64,000 nt of DNA from Herpomyces periplanetae (GCA_009733715.1 WMKJ01000046.1:1-64000); one strand, 5' to 3'. Shown: positions 12,001 through 24,166, counted from the stretch's first letter. A program made the numbers and translations. The notes: generated from the letters alone by a model not told the origin.

Positions 12001-13400
12001 TTTTAGTACTAATTGGTTAATTTTACAGGGTACCATTTGAAGTATTTTTGACAGACATGTAATGTAATATGAATGCATCCCAACACTCTGAAAGCCAGGT
12101 GAAGCTACGAGTACGTAACTTTCACAAATTTCTGGTTCAGAGGAGCTTATGAGAGTAAGATTGCAATATTACACAAGTTACTTCTCTGTTCCTAAACGCG
12201 GCGCATTCGTCGATTTCAAAAATTCGGATTAATATCCCAGCTGCTCTTTGAGTTTGGTTTATTACTAGGTTAATGATTGAAATATCATAATACATTGGAA
12301 AAGTGATCTTGGAAGTATAAATACTAAACTATACAAGGCCTATCATCTCCAGTTTCACAAAATTTTTCTATATGCGATCAATACGCCATGTAGTCGAAAT
12401 TTTTAGCGATAAAGCCTACTGTAAGATGGTCTCGATCATTACCGGGCTTAATTGGTAGAAATTAAGTAGAATGAATAAATTGATCTCTTTGATAAAAAAA
12501 TTATGAAATCGGAAAAGATGCTCGCTTAGTCGACTAAACATGAAGCATTTTCAAGGCCATAATTTACTCCAATACACAAGGACTAATAGTATTCTTTTCT
12601 AAATCAATTTAGATGTACTAGCTATAATAAAGGCCAATTAATTTCTTTGGCTATATTGCGACACGAAAAAAGCTCATACAAAATTTCAGGTAATCGTATA
12701 AGTTAGATTGTGAACAGATACAATATCTCGTGATAAGATATCCAACCAAAAAATCTTACGATGTATAGTACAGATCAAACATTTATTTTGCATTCCAACA
12801 AAATGCTACATGGTAGTGTCGGTTTTTTTGGAATTTTCAACTCTCTAAATACAAGGGAAATTTAGCCTGAATAATATTGTCAGAATTTTTCTACGTACTA
12901 GTAGGTTTTTAGTGAGCCTTTTGTTCAGAAAACGGCTCCGAAATGCAGAATCAGTGAACGCTAGTTATAAAGTTTGCTTAGGAATAGTGTAGAGAGTATT
13001 TGGCTATAATCGTGTAGTTACTGTGTTAAAAACAAAATAAAGGGTGGTATACATCTAAGCCGGTCTATGTAAATTTAATGACCAAAAATACCATGAATTG
13101 TAGTCTAGTTAATTTGCATTACACAAATGCTAAATTGTAAGTTAATCATTCGAAATCTAGTTAATTTAATTAGTCTCCATTTCAAACAATTAACCTTTTT
13201 TTCTGATATTTCCTTTTACGTTGTAATCACTTATCATTATTGATACCATTGTGTATTGAATGTATGGGCGATATCAAGACGAGAATTTTCATTTTGGTGG
13301 TCAAGTAGCGTACTTAGTTCAAAATTCCTATAAGTCAGACTTGGAATACCGGAACTCAAGAGAATGAGCATAGTTTTTAAACGTATATTAACACTTTTGA
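9011..13400. other. Long AT-rich stretch without supported genes
   Basis: About 4.4 kb in which no frame exceeds 100 codons with a credible start, splice partner or motif. The longest frames (minus 9803-10102, minus 8978-9256, plus 10937-11140) are low-complexity AT translations or lack an ATG context. Nothing structured was noticed beyond A/T-rich runs. Confidence 0.4.
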
Positions 13401-13410
13401 ATGAAGCGGT

Positions 13411-13665
13411 TTATATTTTACATGCATGAAAATTTTTAATATGAACATTGTATCTTGACACAACATAACGGCAGGAAATACATAAACTTATGTATTTTAT
13501 CCATTTTACGCAACGTTGAATAATGTTCTGAACTAAGAATTGACCGAAAATTTTCCTTTCGGAATCAGATTTGTGACTGATGTTACTATCGTCTCTGGAT
13601 GATAGTAGCTGTGAGCAGAACAAAAATTGACTCAAGCCTGGAATAAAATTTTTCAATAATTTCAT
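13411..13665 (-). CDS. Possible small ORF with hydrophobic N terminus
   Basis: ATG at 13665 opens an 84-codon frame. The N terminus MKLLKNFIPGLSQFLFC is moderately hydrophobic and might act as a signal peptide. The remainder has six further cysteines or so and a basic tail. No family recognised and no splice evidence. It may be a real small secreted protein or a chance frame in AT-rich DNA. Confidence 0.22.
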   Translation of the reverse strand: MKLLKNFIPGLSQFLFCSQLLSSRDDSNISHKSDSERKIFGQFLVQNIIQRCVKWIKYISLCISCRYVVSRYNVHIKNFHACKI

Positions 13666-14334
13666 TATACTTTACAATTGGCGTTTACCTACTTTTGGTA
13701 AACTTTTAAAGTACACCCCCATTCAAGATTCTGAAGAGAAATCTTTATTATATTATATCAGAGCAACACTCTAGGTTTTCAGTTTAATTTATGTAAGGAA
13801 TATCCATACAAATCTTAAGAAAAAATGCTCATGGGCCATAATATCAATAGTTGAAATAGGCATTTTACCTTTTCGTTTTAAAAAGCAACATGATTTAATC
13901 ACAAATAGCCTTGAATTTTACTTTTAATTCACCGGCTAGCAATATTTCTATCTGATATTTTTTGTATTTTTGGTGTTCAGTAGCGAAGTTGGTTTCTCAT
14001 GCAGTTTCATTCATTCGTTTTTCATGAAATTATTTAATTGAACTTATTAAACGATTTACCTTTAAGTTTTCATATACCTTTTTTATTCACAATATTTCTT
14101 TGGGATAAATTGTTGTATAATCCTTCAATATTTCACATATATTGTAAACTATTTAAGTGCAATGGTAACCACTATATTGCGCATTGTGTATTTATAAACC
14201 AGGGTTTTGCCCCAGATGATCGTATGACTTGGGAAAAGTTCAGCCTATTAAAGCTGGTTCACAAAATATATTACAGAAAAAACTGGAAAAATTGCAAACA
14301 TTGATATTATAGGAATTATTCAGAGGTTTTTACC

Positions 14335-14978
14335 ATGCAATTACTTCCAACTTTGGTTACTTTGGAACTTGGATGGTTAGCGGCCAGTACTATTATTTAC
14401 AGTACTCTTCGAATGTCAATACCAGATGAACCCGCCATTAACACTATTAAATGTAAAAAATTGTTTATAGATAGTGATGGAAAATTATCAGCGTATAAAG
14501 ATCATGCACCCATAATTTTAAGTCATATGCACGTAGAATTTGTTTGGCTGGAATAAAATACCCAAAATGAAGGATATTATACTTACAGTTCTTTAGGTCG
14601 GTCTTTTCTTTATATTCTACTTCCTTCGAACCCTGGAGATTCACAATTGCAGATACACATGGTATGCAAACACTTGAACAATTTTAATTAATAATTTCGC
14701 AGTTGTTAACTTAATCAGGACATCTTTTGGAAATAAATCAAGAGACAGCCGGTATACAAATACAGCGTCGCAGACGAATCCATAACCCTGATACGATCTT
14801 AATAATTAAATCAAAAATTGCTGGTAATTCCTTGAAACTTATGCCAGTAGAAAATATGGAATTTTGGGCATGTTTAACGAATTCTCTAGTGTATAGAGTT
14901 TTTGTCTCAGAATACGGAATTCCGTCATGCTTCCGTGCAATTCTAATAGCAGAAATTATCCCAAAACTAAATCAGTAA
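14335..14978 (+). pseudogene. Decayed secreted-protein-like locus
   Basis: ATG at 14335 starts a hydrophobic leader (MQLLPTLVTLELGWLAAS) followed by a peptide with LFIDSDGKLSAY and HMHVEFVWLE. Coding-like sequence continues to about 14660 (peptide SFLYILLPSNPGDSQ). After a short intron-like gap with a GTATGC donor it resumes at about 14720, with HLLEINQETAGIQIQ, NPDTILIIKSK and CLTNSLVYRVFVSE, and ends near 14978. The pieces look like one small secreted protein of roughly 200 residues but do not make a single intact frame (about two breaks). The leader, beta-rich composition and conserved-looking cysteines recall RNase-like fungal effector candidates, a weak resemblance only. Confidence 0.35.
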
Positions 14979-17900
14979 CTGATCTTGACACCGGAATAAA
15001 TTTAAAATAAAATATAAGCAAGAGTATGTTCATTATATTCTATATAAGTTGAAAAATAAGCCAACTCAAATTTATATCATCAGAAAAAAAATTTTACTCT
15101 TACACAATCGAACTGTATTCTCAAACACATTTGTTCAGCACTGCCCAAGTTCTCTTTAAAATTTTAAAAATCTATTAATTTCACCTTTTTTACATGATAT
15201 GAATTGAATACAATAATGCATAAGAATTAATTCCAATCTACATAAATCAATCCGAACTTTTAATATATTTGACTGGCGATAATTTTAATTCATTAATCTA
15301 TAATATTCCCTATCTTGATGAAAAGGACTATTTGCCTTGAATTGTCGCTGATTTATTTTTAAACATTTCTATTTCAATCATCATTCTCCCTAAAAAATAT
15401 TGTGTATAATTATTTCCAAACTATACCCAGAATCATTGTATATGCACTGTCAAATCCACCTTCGCTCTTTGTATGACGAATCTGATAAACTAAACAATAA
15501 ATTTCATGATGATTTATACTCTATTTTCACGATACCCTCCCGAAAGTAAACTATCACGAAAACTCTTTTGTTTCTTACTTTATATTACCCCAAAAGGTGT
15601 AGTATTAACTAAAAGCTGGTTTGCAAAAATAGTGGTTAATGATTTAGTATACTTATAGAACATTAACAAATATTCATGAGCCCTGCCACTAAATTCACGT
15701 AAAGTATGTACATGGGGTTTCTTCAGTTATAGACGTATATATCAAAGGCATAAAATAATTGAATTTTCATTTGATAGTTATACTTTAGTAACAACTTATA
15801 TTGCTAAACCGTAAAACATTCAAAGATTCCTTGCCGGATTTTGCGTAGCTATATACAAATGGTCCTGACCAGTAAAAGTCAAGGTATTTCGGTATATATG
15901 ATTATGCAGCATCATGTAACATCATAGAAATATCATTTTTCAATGGTTAAAATCGTGTTAACCCTTAATCCAGTAACCCATTTATCGCTGTGTTTGAAAT
16001 ACTGTATATATTCATAGATATGTATTTAGCACGCTTGATCAAATACTCAGGGAAATTTCCTCGTTTCAGCATATCGTAAACTTTTCGTGTACTTTTAAAT
16101 AATTTAACAGTATAAATTTGATGATTTTAGTTTCTTACGTAGGAGAATAAAAATTATCTTGTAATGAAAATTTGATTTTGGAAAATTTTTGAATTTTATA
16201 ACCTTGTGAGGGTTTAGTTTCTCATGGGCTAACATGCATTAATTCGAATAAACTAGCCAGTAGCCACAATCTGATATTTCATGTTTTATTTAGTATCCAA
16301 AATCTCCTCGTATCCGTGGACGTGTGTCTTCAGATCGCTACATGTCCCCAAAATTACCCTGGGCTAACTAGATCAAGATTAAGAAATTGGAAACTTAAAT
16401 TCACTTTAACCATAATTGCAATTACATTGGAAATATAACCCAATCTTCCTTGACTATTTCGGTTGCATCAAGCATTAATATTTTAGAAAGTATTAGATAG
16501 TAAAATACGGATAAAAATGTCTACTCTGCATCACAAACTTGATGGATTGTGTCACAATCACTGTAAGGTTATATAAAATTAAACATCTTATCTTTTCAAC
16601 AAAATCCTCTAATCTATTTTGACTTGATTCACCGCAAATAGGATTACCCAAGTCCTAAATTGTCTTTCATTCTGACAATAGTTAATACTCCAGCAAACAT
16701 TTATGATACTTGAGAATGTATTTATTATACGTTGGCTAACAAATTTCTTTCAATTAATAATTCACAAGTTGTGCACTGTTACATTTAAACGTGACATTAA
16801 CAGATCCTAAAATTTAGATAGCCCTGTTAGCCCTTCCGACAACACCCAAATTGTTCATAAATAGAAATGTTAGGGATATTGTCTGGTAGAGAAAAATCCA
16901 ACTTTTAACATGTGTAATTAACTAATTCAGGCTTTTCAAATTTTTTATAAAATCTTATTACCAACATTCTACGGCTACTACAAATTTTTCCCCACCTACC
17001 TAACTGCATGTTAGTACCATTTCATCCATAAAAAAATGGATGCACATTAATTGTTCCTTGAAAAGCTGATAATTAATCATTCGAATCTCCCTGTTATAGT
17101 GATATTTACAGATCATTATGATACGAGATCGTAATGATGTTTAAACTAAGCAATTATATTATAACTCAACACATTTCGAAGATTCTTAGGTCACGTATAT
17201 TCCCGGTTCTTTTTCAACTGAATATAAGCATTAAATAATCTATAATGCAAATTTACGAACCTAGTATTATCAATCGCTGGTTTAATTATTTTAAATTTGG
17301 CATTTCTCAATGATCACTGAATATTGTGTATTGGAGGCAAATGTTATTGCAAAAAGTGAAGTAAATAGGTACACGGCTATTTTGAGTAATATACTTGGTT
17401 GATTGAGTAATTGAAATTGGATCAAAAGAAATTTCTATTTAATGGTCAATTAATTAAAAAGGAACACTTTCTACACAAGTGTAAACTCCTTAAGCCTTCT
17501 GTTCATGTAAAATATGCTACAATATATCTTGGGCGTAATATGACATCTTTTACGCCACGGTAGTGGAAAAAAGTCTTTTTCTAATGAAGGAATTAAATTT
17601 TGTTAATTTTCATCTCCGGGTAAATTAGTAAAAACCGTGATAATACCAAATAATTTTAATATCATTCGATGTGAAGGTTTGTTGAATTTATACGTATACC
17701 TGTCCTATTATGGGACAAGGTGAAAAATTGATAAAGATAACTGGCTTAGTTTTTAGTAATTATAGCAATGGCGTGAATGAAGTTTTCCTCTCATTAACAG
17801 CAGCATGGTTTAGGATGAATGAAATGTATAATAGCCGCTAGATCAGTAGTGCCACAAAAATGTTTCTTCTACTGTAATTTTCAGAGACCCATTTAGTACG

Positions 17901-18990
17901 TGTATTAACTTGAACATGTTTGAACTAGATTTTAAGTTATTCAAATGTTTTCAATTGCCTATCGAATCAGAAAACTACGCACAATTTAGTTTCATTAAAC
18001 TATATAAAACTCGAAACTATGATTACAATGACACACTGAAATCATCGGGAATTGAGTTTGAAGGAATTTTTCACTTCTTCATATTAACACCGGCAAATTA
18101 AGTCCCAACCGTAGGAAACAATTTGTTACAGCACAAAACATGTTAATTTAAAACTAACACTGTCATAATTGATGATATACAAGAGTAAAGTTTATCAAAA
18201 CACAATTGAAAGTATACTGATAAATTTAGCAAAATGATTTACCAAGTAAAAGCATTTTGTAAACATAGCGAAATTATGTAACCGACTTTATATATTATAC
18301 CTTCATTCGGCAATCCATACTCATTGAACAAAGATAGGATCCAATTAACATCAACGTGAACCAACGAAAAAAAAACTGATAAACACTTCACCTATATAAA
18401 CTTCAAAAGAAATATCCCAAAACGGCAATTACTGACATCACGTGCACCTTAGGGCTGACCATGTAACGCTGTGCAAAAGAAAATATGATGAATAGAGGTT
18501 AAGCGCTAGTGAATTATATTTCCTAATGGGGAAATTGGTCGTCTTTCCTTTCTTTCGCACGTGAATAGCGGTAATCATGTGGTTCCCACAAGTGTAAGTG
18601 ATGGAATGGTAAATGGGGGTGTGGATGTTGATATTTTTGGATTGGTTTTGAATATTTATATAATTAGAAGTAGAGTGCAATGGAAGGTTGGGTCTGACTT
18701 TTAAAAAATGTACTTCGATTATGTAGTTCACAATTAGTATTGTTAGTGCGAACAATTTGAAGTATTTTTTAATTTAACTTGCTAAAGGTGTATCACCAAT
18801 CACTAAATTCAATAGGTATGATACAGACAGAATCATCATTATATATTACTCGTTTTAACAGAATCCACTACTTTCGTTGATTCCATCAGGTAAATTGTTA
18901 AAGTCTGTCTATATGATATTACTCCATTTTAGTTGATAACTCGTCATAAAAATATATAAACATCAACAAGTGGTATCTCGACTTTATTCA
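14979..18990. other. Long AT-rich stretch without supported genes
   Basis: Four kilobases with no supported gene. A 62-codon plus frame (ATG 17916, ending 18101, starting MFELDFKLFKCFQLP) and a 105-codon minus frame (18438-18755) were considered, but neither has motifs or splice context. Two CACGTG words occur near its right end (18439 and about 18558). Confidence 0.4.
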
Positions 18991-18997
18991 CCGAAAA

Positions 18998-19007
18998 ATC
19001 ACGTGAT
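18998..19007. promoter_or_regulatory. CACGTG palindrome upstream of Ku80
   Basis: AATCACGTGATT (18997-19008) is a perfect 12-bp palindrome centred on an E-box, 175-180 bp before the Ku80 start codon. CACGTG is the known core for fungal bHLH factors such as Cbf1; which factor binds here is inference. Confidence 0.35.
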
Positions 19008-19180
19008 TTGATTTGAGGAATATGAGTTTTGGGCCGACAAGCAAACGAAGTTAATCATTCATCGAAATAATTGATTTAACATTAATTTTTCTACTACTTC
19101 CACCAAAAATTTTAAGGGAAATATTTGGTTTATGGCACGTCCCCCATTTTTGTTACGGGTGAAAAAATTAATTTGAAAGG

Positions 19181-20942
19181 ATGAGCCAGAAGGAAGCTTC
19201 GGTTCACATTGTGGACGTTGGCGTGCCTATGAATGAGGCACATTTGGGACGAGCACAAAGTGACTTTGCATGGGCGATTCCATGTTTCTGGCATCAAATG
19301 TTCAAGGCTGTATGTAAGGCATATTTATTCAATAATTTAACTGCGTTGCAGAAATGTGTAACAAGCTGCATACGATACGATACATTTAGGCTGCCAGCGA
19401 GCGTAAAACTCTGTATCATTCGGTGGTAGGATTTCGCACGTCTGAATCAAATAATCCAATTGTACCAAACGATCCGGATTATGAGAATATATCTGTAATT
19501 TTGCCACTTGTCTCAGTTACTGCAGAAGCCCTCAGTTGGGTTCGCTCACAGCTAGTACCCGGACAAGCCTACAACGGAGATATTTTATCAGCATTGGCTA
19601 CTAGCATTCTCCTTCTATCACAGCGAAATTTTGATACATGTCGACGACGTATAACCATACTTTTAAATGGACGGGATACACTCGTTTCAAATGATGGGAT
19701 GGATAAAATCACACAAAAGTTACACGACGACAAAATCGAGTTGTTAGTGTATGGAATAGACTTTTCCAAATTTTCGTGTCAAGAAACATGCCACAATGAC
19801 GATGATTTACACGATTCTTCCGTAGAGTGCATTCTACGTAGGATATGCCAAGGCAGCGGAGGTCATATTTATCCGATAAGCGAAGTTTTGGCCAATATTG
19901 AAGGCATTTACAACACTCCGATTAAACCAGTTCCGTCTTTTAGAGGTATACTAGGGCTGGGCGATTCGAAATGCGTTTCACGAGCCATAGAAATTCCGGT
20001 AGAACGGTATGCCAGATGTATAAGTCATAAGGCCTTGATGATGACGTCAGTGATTTCAACGAACAAGTTAAATGAAACTCAGGACGATGCGAAGGGTTTA
20101 AAGAGATCAAACGATTCATCAGTCAAGGACCATTTTCTTCCTGTGAAATATGTGAATAAGCATACAGTGTCTGGATTGATGAATGATGCGTCCACCGAAG
20201 AGCAAGAAGTGCATCCATCACGTTTAGAGCCGGGGTTCTACTTTGGTAAAACCATTATTCCTATAGCAGATTCACAATTGCACTTGATTAAATTAAAAAA
20301 TTGTTCTGGTATACAGATAATTGGCTTTATATCAAGAGATAACGTAAGTATTGCAAAAAGCGAAGAGAGATTTTGAGCTTGTGTAATGTTATGGCTAATG
20401 AATTCTAGTTAAAATGTTCCATGTTAATATCTAGGGCATCGGTGATAGTTGCAGCGCCAGAGGACACTCGAGCAGCACTATCATTATGCTCATTAGTTCA
20501 GGCAATGATTGAAACTGAGGTATTTGGTGTTGCACGATACGTTAGCAGGGAGGATTCCCCTCCGGTTCTAATTGTTCTTGTGCCATGGATAGAAAGTGGG
20601 ATCGCTAGCCTTATAGATTTTGAATTACCATTTGCTGATGATATACGGCTGATGGAAGTGGACTGGCAGGATAATATATCTGCTGAATGCTCACCTGTGT
20701 TGCAAGAAACTATAAACAAGTATGTTGATTCAATGGATATATCCGAACAGGTGGAAACTAGGTTTACCGAGTAAGTGGACAATGTTAAGCTGTTTGTACG
20801 GTTAGTTTATCGCTAACACCGAGGAAATAGATTTCATGATCCTGTTCGAAAACGAGTGAACGAGGCCATAAAGAGGGTAATTCTTGAGGAAAAACCGTTA
20901 GACATTGCGCTGAAGGAAACGATAATTAGTAAGGAGAGTTGA
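19181..20942 (+). CDS. KU80: Ku80, DNA end-binding subunit of the Ku heterodimer
   Basis: Four exons (19181-19309, 19390-20343, 20409-20770, 20831-20942) sum to exactly 519 codons. Ku80 pairs with Ku70, encircles broken DNA ends and starts non-homologous end joining; in fungi it also acts at telomeres. The N-terminal vWA domain is clear (HIVDVGVPM, HSVVGFRTSESNNP, then YENISVILP and GDILSALATSILLLS, about residues 1-215). The Ku beta-barrel follows (IGFISRDN, SRASVIVAAPEDTRAAL, LPFADDIRLME, about 230-430), then the start of the C-terminal arm (YVDSMDISEQ, FHDPVRKRVNEAI). At about 518 aa it is short for the family (600-720 aa): it ends shortly after the arm and lacks the C-terminal region. A donor-like AGTAAGG just before the stop leaves room for a missed last exon. 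A convergent gene ends 110 bp downstream. Confidence 0.9.
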
Positions 20943-21053
20943 TTGACACTATGGGGTGAAAAGAGTGAGGAGAAATCTAATGGTGATTTGACAAAGGGGA
21001 ATGGAACAGAAACAGCATGCTTTGAACAATAACTAGCTAATAAATTACAGGAT

Positions 21054-22062
21054 TTAAAAATCATGATATTTTGATATCCAACCTTTGACTAGTTTGGAAC
21101 GAGGAAACCATCGAAACTTTAGTAGGCGGTGAAGTTTATTAGAAATATTGGTTAAAGGGTTAAATTTTTGAGTTAAATTGGAAGACCAACTCTGGGATCC
21201 GAAAGTTGAATTACGGAAGAAGTTGTCAGGATGATCAGATACTGAAGACTGGATAGATGGAGTGCAGGGTAGGACTGGTACTGGAAGAATGTTTGGCGAT
21301 AACCCGGGAGAGGATAAGGAGAAAGAGTCTAGACTATGCTTAGCGGTAATGAAGCTAGCGCAAGACATTAGTGTTTCGACATCTATAGCTAGCTCACGGG
21401 GGGCACGAACATCAAGATAATCACGAACGTCTTGAGGGCTACAAGTCGCAAGAGCGACATATAGGGCATCACGGTCGGGGGAAGAATTTGACAAGTTAAA
21501 GAATACACGATCATAACAGCATTTTCGGTATTTTTTCTTGTTACGAAAGGGAGTTGATGATCGAACTTTGTGAACGAAACGACGATAGATACGATGAAAG
21601 AAGTGTCGACATTTGCGAGATAATCGACGGTGAGTGGGCTTTATAAGAGATTTAATTGCTATAGCCGAAAGAAGAGTTGGAATTGAACCTGAGGATTTTG
21701 AATGGAGTTTAACCGTTAAATCAAGTGATGGGTCATCAGGCAGTGAAATAGGTGGAAGTATTTCAAGAGATGGAAAAGAATGAACGATATGAATATTATC
21801 GTTATAAAGGGATTCGAAGCTGAATGTTTTGATAAGCGATGAACGAGCGGATATGTGATATAAAAAGGGGAATAATCTAATGAAGTTAGCAATGTTTTAT
21901 GTATACATGATAAATAATCGGATGATCAAGTACCTTGATAAATGAAAATTAAAGGGAAACCAGCCCTTGGGCAAGTAGTTGGAATTTAATTTGCACCAGT
22001 GCATGATGAAGTGAAAATAAGCATACTTACAACTTGAGGTAGTAATAAATAAGCTTATACAT
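21054..22062 (-). CDS. Orphan basic protein, 284 aa
   Basis: A long open minus frame (21876-21054) has no early ATG. Joining it to a 32-nt first exon (22062-22031, reading MYKLIYYYLKL) across a 154-nt intron with a GTAAGT donor restores a start and makes exactly 285 codons. The N terminus is hydrophobic (YYYLKLLFPFLYHISA), possibly a signal anchor. Residues about 95-140 are strongly basic (RRLSRKCRHFFHRIYRRF, KKKYRKCCYDRVF). The second half contains DRDALYVALATC and VRDYLDVRAPRELAIDVE, then a Ser/Pro-rich tail. I do not recognise the family. It lies convergent with Ku80; the coding strand has ordinary codon use, so it is likely a real gene. The exon 1 assignment is tentative. Confidence 0.5.
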
Positions 22063-22818
22063 GAAAATGAAGGATATTTATAAACAAGTTTAACTTACCT
22101 GCTAAGGGAAAAGAGGCATATGAAAGTTCTGTATAATTAATATACTGTCATTTTCCCATGAATTACCAACAATGTTAAACCGATCGTTTCATGAATATTT
22201 AACCATTTCATATACCATTTACAAGTGAGTATACACAAACACTCAGACAACCAACCAATCACAAACATCATGGGGCGAAACGAATCCCGTAGGTACCTAG
22301 TTGTTTCGGGCAAGTGGTTTCAGGGAGTAGCTGTAAGTGGAAAGTGAAATTACCCAGTATAGGTGTACGGGAAAGAGTAATTGGCTGTACCTGCCAGAAC
22401 CTGCATTCTCCAATAATCCGATAATCTTCTGTTACGTCATACCCTTTTCCCAATGCTGACTCACTTGTGGCTGTGCATAGTGGATGTTAAACGAAGAGAA
22501 AAGGAAGACTAATTTTTGGATCAAAGGGCGAAAATTCCTTTTACAGGATTTTTAATGTTGGTTAATGTATAAACCAAAGTTTAAATAGTATTTATATTAT
22601 GTCTTTTTAAAAAAATTAAGCTTTCACGCATGAAAAAAAAAGGGAAATTTAATTATTTGGTTAAAACAGTTGACCAAGGTTTATTTCGTACTAGTCAGTT
22701 AACAATTAGTTAGTGGTGTGTGTGTGTGTGTGTGTGTATACACTTTTTATCGAGTGAATGTACTCCCAAAAAAAAGGTTTCTCTTTACACATCGCCCAAG
22801 TGTCGAAGGGGTTTGAAA
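22063..22818. other. Intergenic region between orphan gene and SDS22
   Basis: Divergent promoter space for the orphan minus gene and SDS22. It contains a (GT)n microsatellite at 22716-22737 just before SDS22. A 61-codon minus frame (22268-22453) lacks an ATG and was not annotated. Confidence 0.4.
22716..22737. repeat. (GT)11 microsatellite
   Basis: About eleven uninterrupted GT dinucleotides about 80 bp before the preferred SDS22 start codon. If an upstream non-ATG start were used the run would encode alternating Cys-Val, which argues that it is 5'-leader rather than coding. Confidence 0.8.
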
Positions 22819-23931
22819 ATGGAAGATTCAACCTTACATGATGTTGAATGTGATTCGGATGACGTTGAACGAGATAATGTCAATTTGGAGCGTACAAGTA
22901 ATGATGAAGGAGGAAAAAGTAACGATGATAACATGAGCAATGATGAGAATCTTCAACATGTGAAAACAGTTAATGAGGGTGGACAAAGTATACAAGTAAT
23001 GACGGGAGAAAAAATTGAACCTGATGAAAACTTGCTCAGCGACTATGAAAGCGATACAGATGAAATTGATCTTGTGCATTGCAAGATATCATCCTTACCG
23101 TCTCTTCATCTTGGCCGATTTACTCACTTGCAAAAATTATGTCTACGGCAAAATATTATATCACACATCGAATTACCCAGTATACTTGAATCTAAACTTC
23201 GTGAACTAGATCTATACGATAATCAAATTTCTCATATACGCGGTTTGGAAGGTTTCAGTGAGCTTATCAGTCTAGATGTAAGCTTTAACAGAATTAAACG
23301 AATAAAGCGTTTACCTCGGCCAAGTCGTCTGGAAGAATTATACTTTGTACAGAACCGTATCCAAAAGATCGAAGGTTTAGACGGGCTAACAAACTTACGA
23401 ATTCTCGAACTCGGTTCTAACCAAATTCGACAGATTGAAGGTTTAGACGGTTTAATAGCATTAGAACAACTTTGGCTAGGCAAGAATAAAATATCCAATT
23501 TAAGCGGACTTTCTCATTTACACAACTTGAAATTGCTGTCCATACAAGCCAATCGTTTAACCACTCTTGAAGGATTAGATTTACCATCACTTACGGAATT
23601 ATACCTCTCGCACAATTCCATCACATCATTAGAATCGTTAACTACGCTACCCAATTTAAGCGTTTTGGACATTTCTAATAATCCGATAAAGTCCCTCAAG
23701 GGAATTCGATCCTTAACTAAGTTGACCGAACTTTGGGCCAATAATTGTCAATTAGACGATATTGAAGAAATCGCTCGAGAGTGCGGTCCTTTGGAAATAT
23801 TAAATACCGTTTACTTTGAGGGAAATCCTCTCCAATCCCGTCAACCCGTACTTTATCGTGGAAAAATACGCCTAGCACTTCCTAGAATCAAGCAAATTGA
23901 TGCAAGTGGATGCTTTTCCATATTTTTATGA
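22819..23931 (+). CDS. SDS22: SDS22, leucine-rich regulatory subunit of protein phosphatase 1
   Basis: Leucine-rich-repeat protein of the SDS22/PPP1R7 family, which binds the PP1 catalytic subunit and controls its nuclear and mitotic activity. ATG at 22819 (MEDSTLHDVECD) is chosen because the upstream open frame is a GT microsatellite and has no ATG. Residues 1-75 are acidic and low complexity. About residues 85-330 hold some eleven SDS22-type repeats of 22 residues with the L-x-x-L-x-L-x-x-N-x-I core (LRELDLYDNQISHIRGLEGF, LEELYFVQNRIQKIEGLDGL, LRILELGSNQIRQIEGLDGL). The LRR cap (EGNPLQ, RLALPRIKQIDAS) closes the fold at the usual place. The family normally ends within a few residues of QIDA; here the frame reads on to SGCFSIFL, and a GTGGAT...CTCCAG intron ending in QIDAR is an alternative. 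Convergent with coronin, 236 bp between stops. Confidence 0.92.
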   Translation: MEDSTLHDVECDSDDVERDNVNLERTSNDEGGKSNDDNMSNDENLQHVKTVNEGGQSIQVMTGEKIEPDENLLSDYESDTDEIDLVHCKISSLPSLHLGRFTHLQKLCLRQNIISHIELPSILESKLRELDLYDNQISHIRGLEGFSELISLDVSFNRIKRIKRLPRPSRLEELYFVQNRIQKIEGLDGLTNLRILELGSNQIRQIEGLDGLIALEQLWLGKNKISNLSGLSHLHNLKLLSIQANRLTTLEGLDLPSLTELYLSHNSITSLESLTTLPNLSVLDISNNPIKSLKGIRSLTKLTELWANNCQLDDIEEIARECGPLEILNTVYFEGNPLQSRQPVLYRGKIRLALPRIKQIDASGCFSIFL

Positions 23932-24166
23932 TCATCCGAATTACTACCTCCAGGGTAAGAGTCTACATTCGCTCGAGATAAATCTATGTACGCGCCCATA
24001 ATACAGTCCGTTCTGGTTAGTTTGTCTCATTATCTCATCATCATCTTCATGGTTAACATATTACACTTTTTTTTATAAGTTTCAAACAATACACACGTTC
24101 AAATCACACATCACCGGCTGGTTTGGTCTGTCGTGCGATCGTCAGGGTAGTGTTGCGTTAATCTGT

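Noticed and set aside
20834-21064. Minus-strand 76-codon frame overlapping Ku80 exon 4
   Set aside because: Ku80 exon 4 on the plus strand matches the family and keeps frame; the minus frame is its shadow.
22268-22453. Candidate first exon of the orphan minus-strand gene
   Set aside because: It starts at TTG rather than ATG, and a nearer ATG exon (22062-22031) fits the reading phase exactly.
22720-22818. N-terminal extension of SDS22 through the GT repeat
   Set aside because: It has no ATG and would encode a Cys-Val run; the ATG at 22819 begins the acidic N terminus normal for the family.
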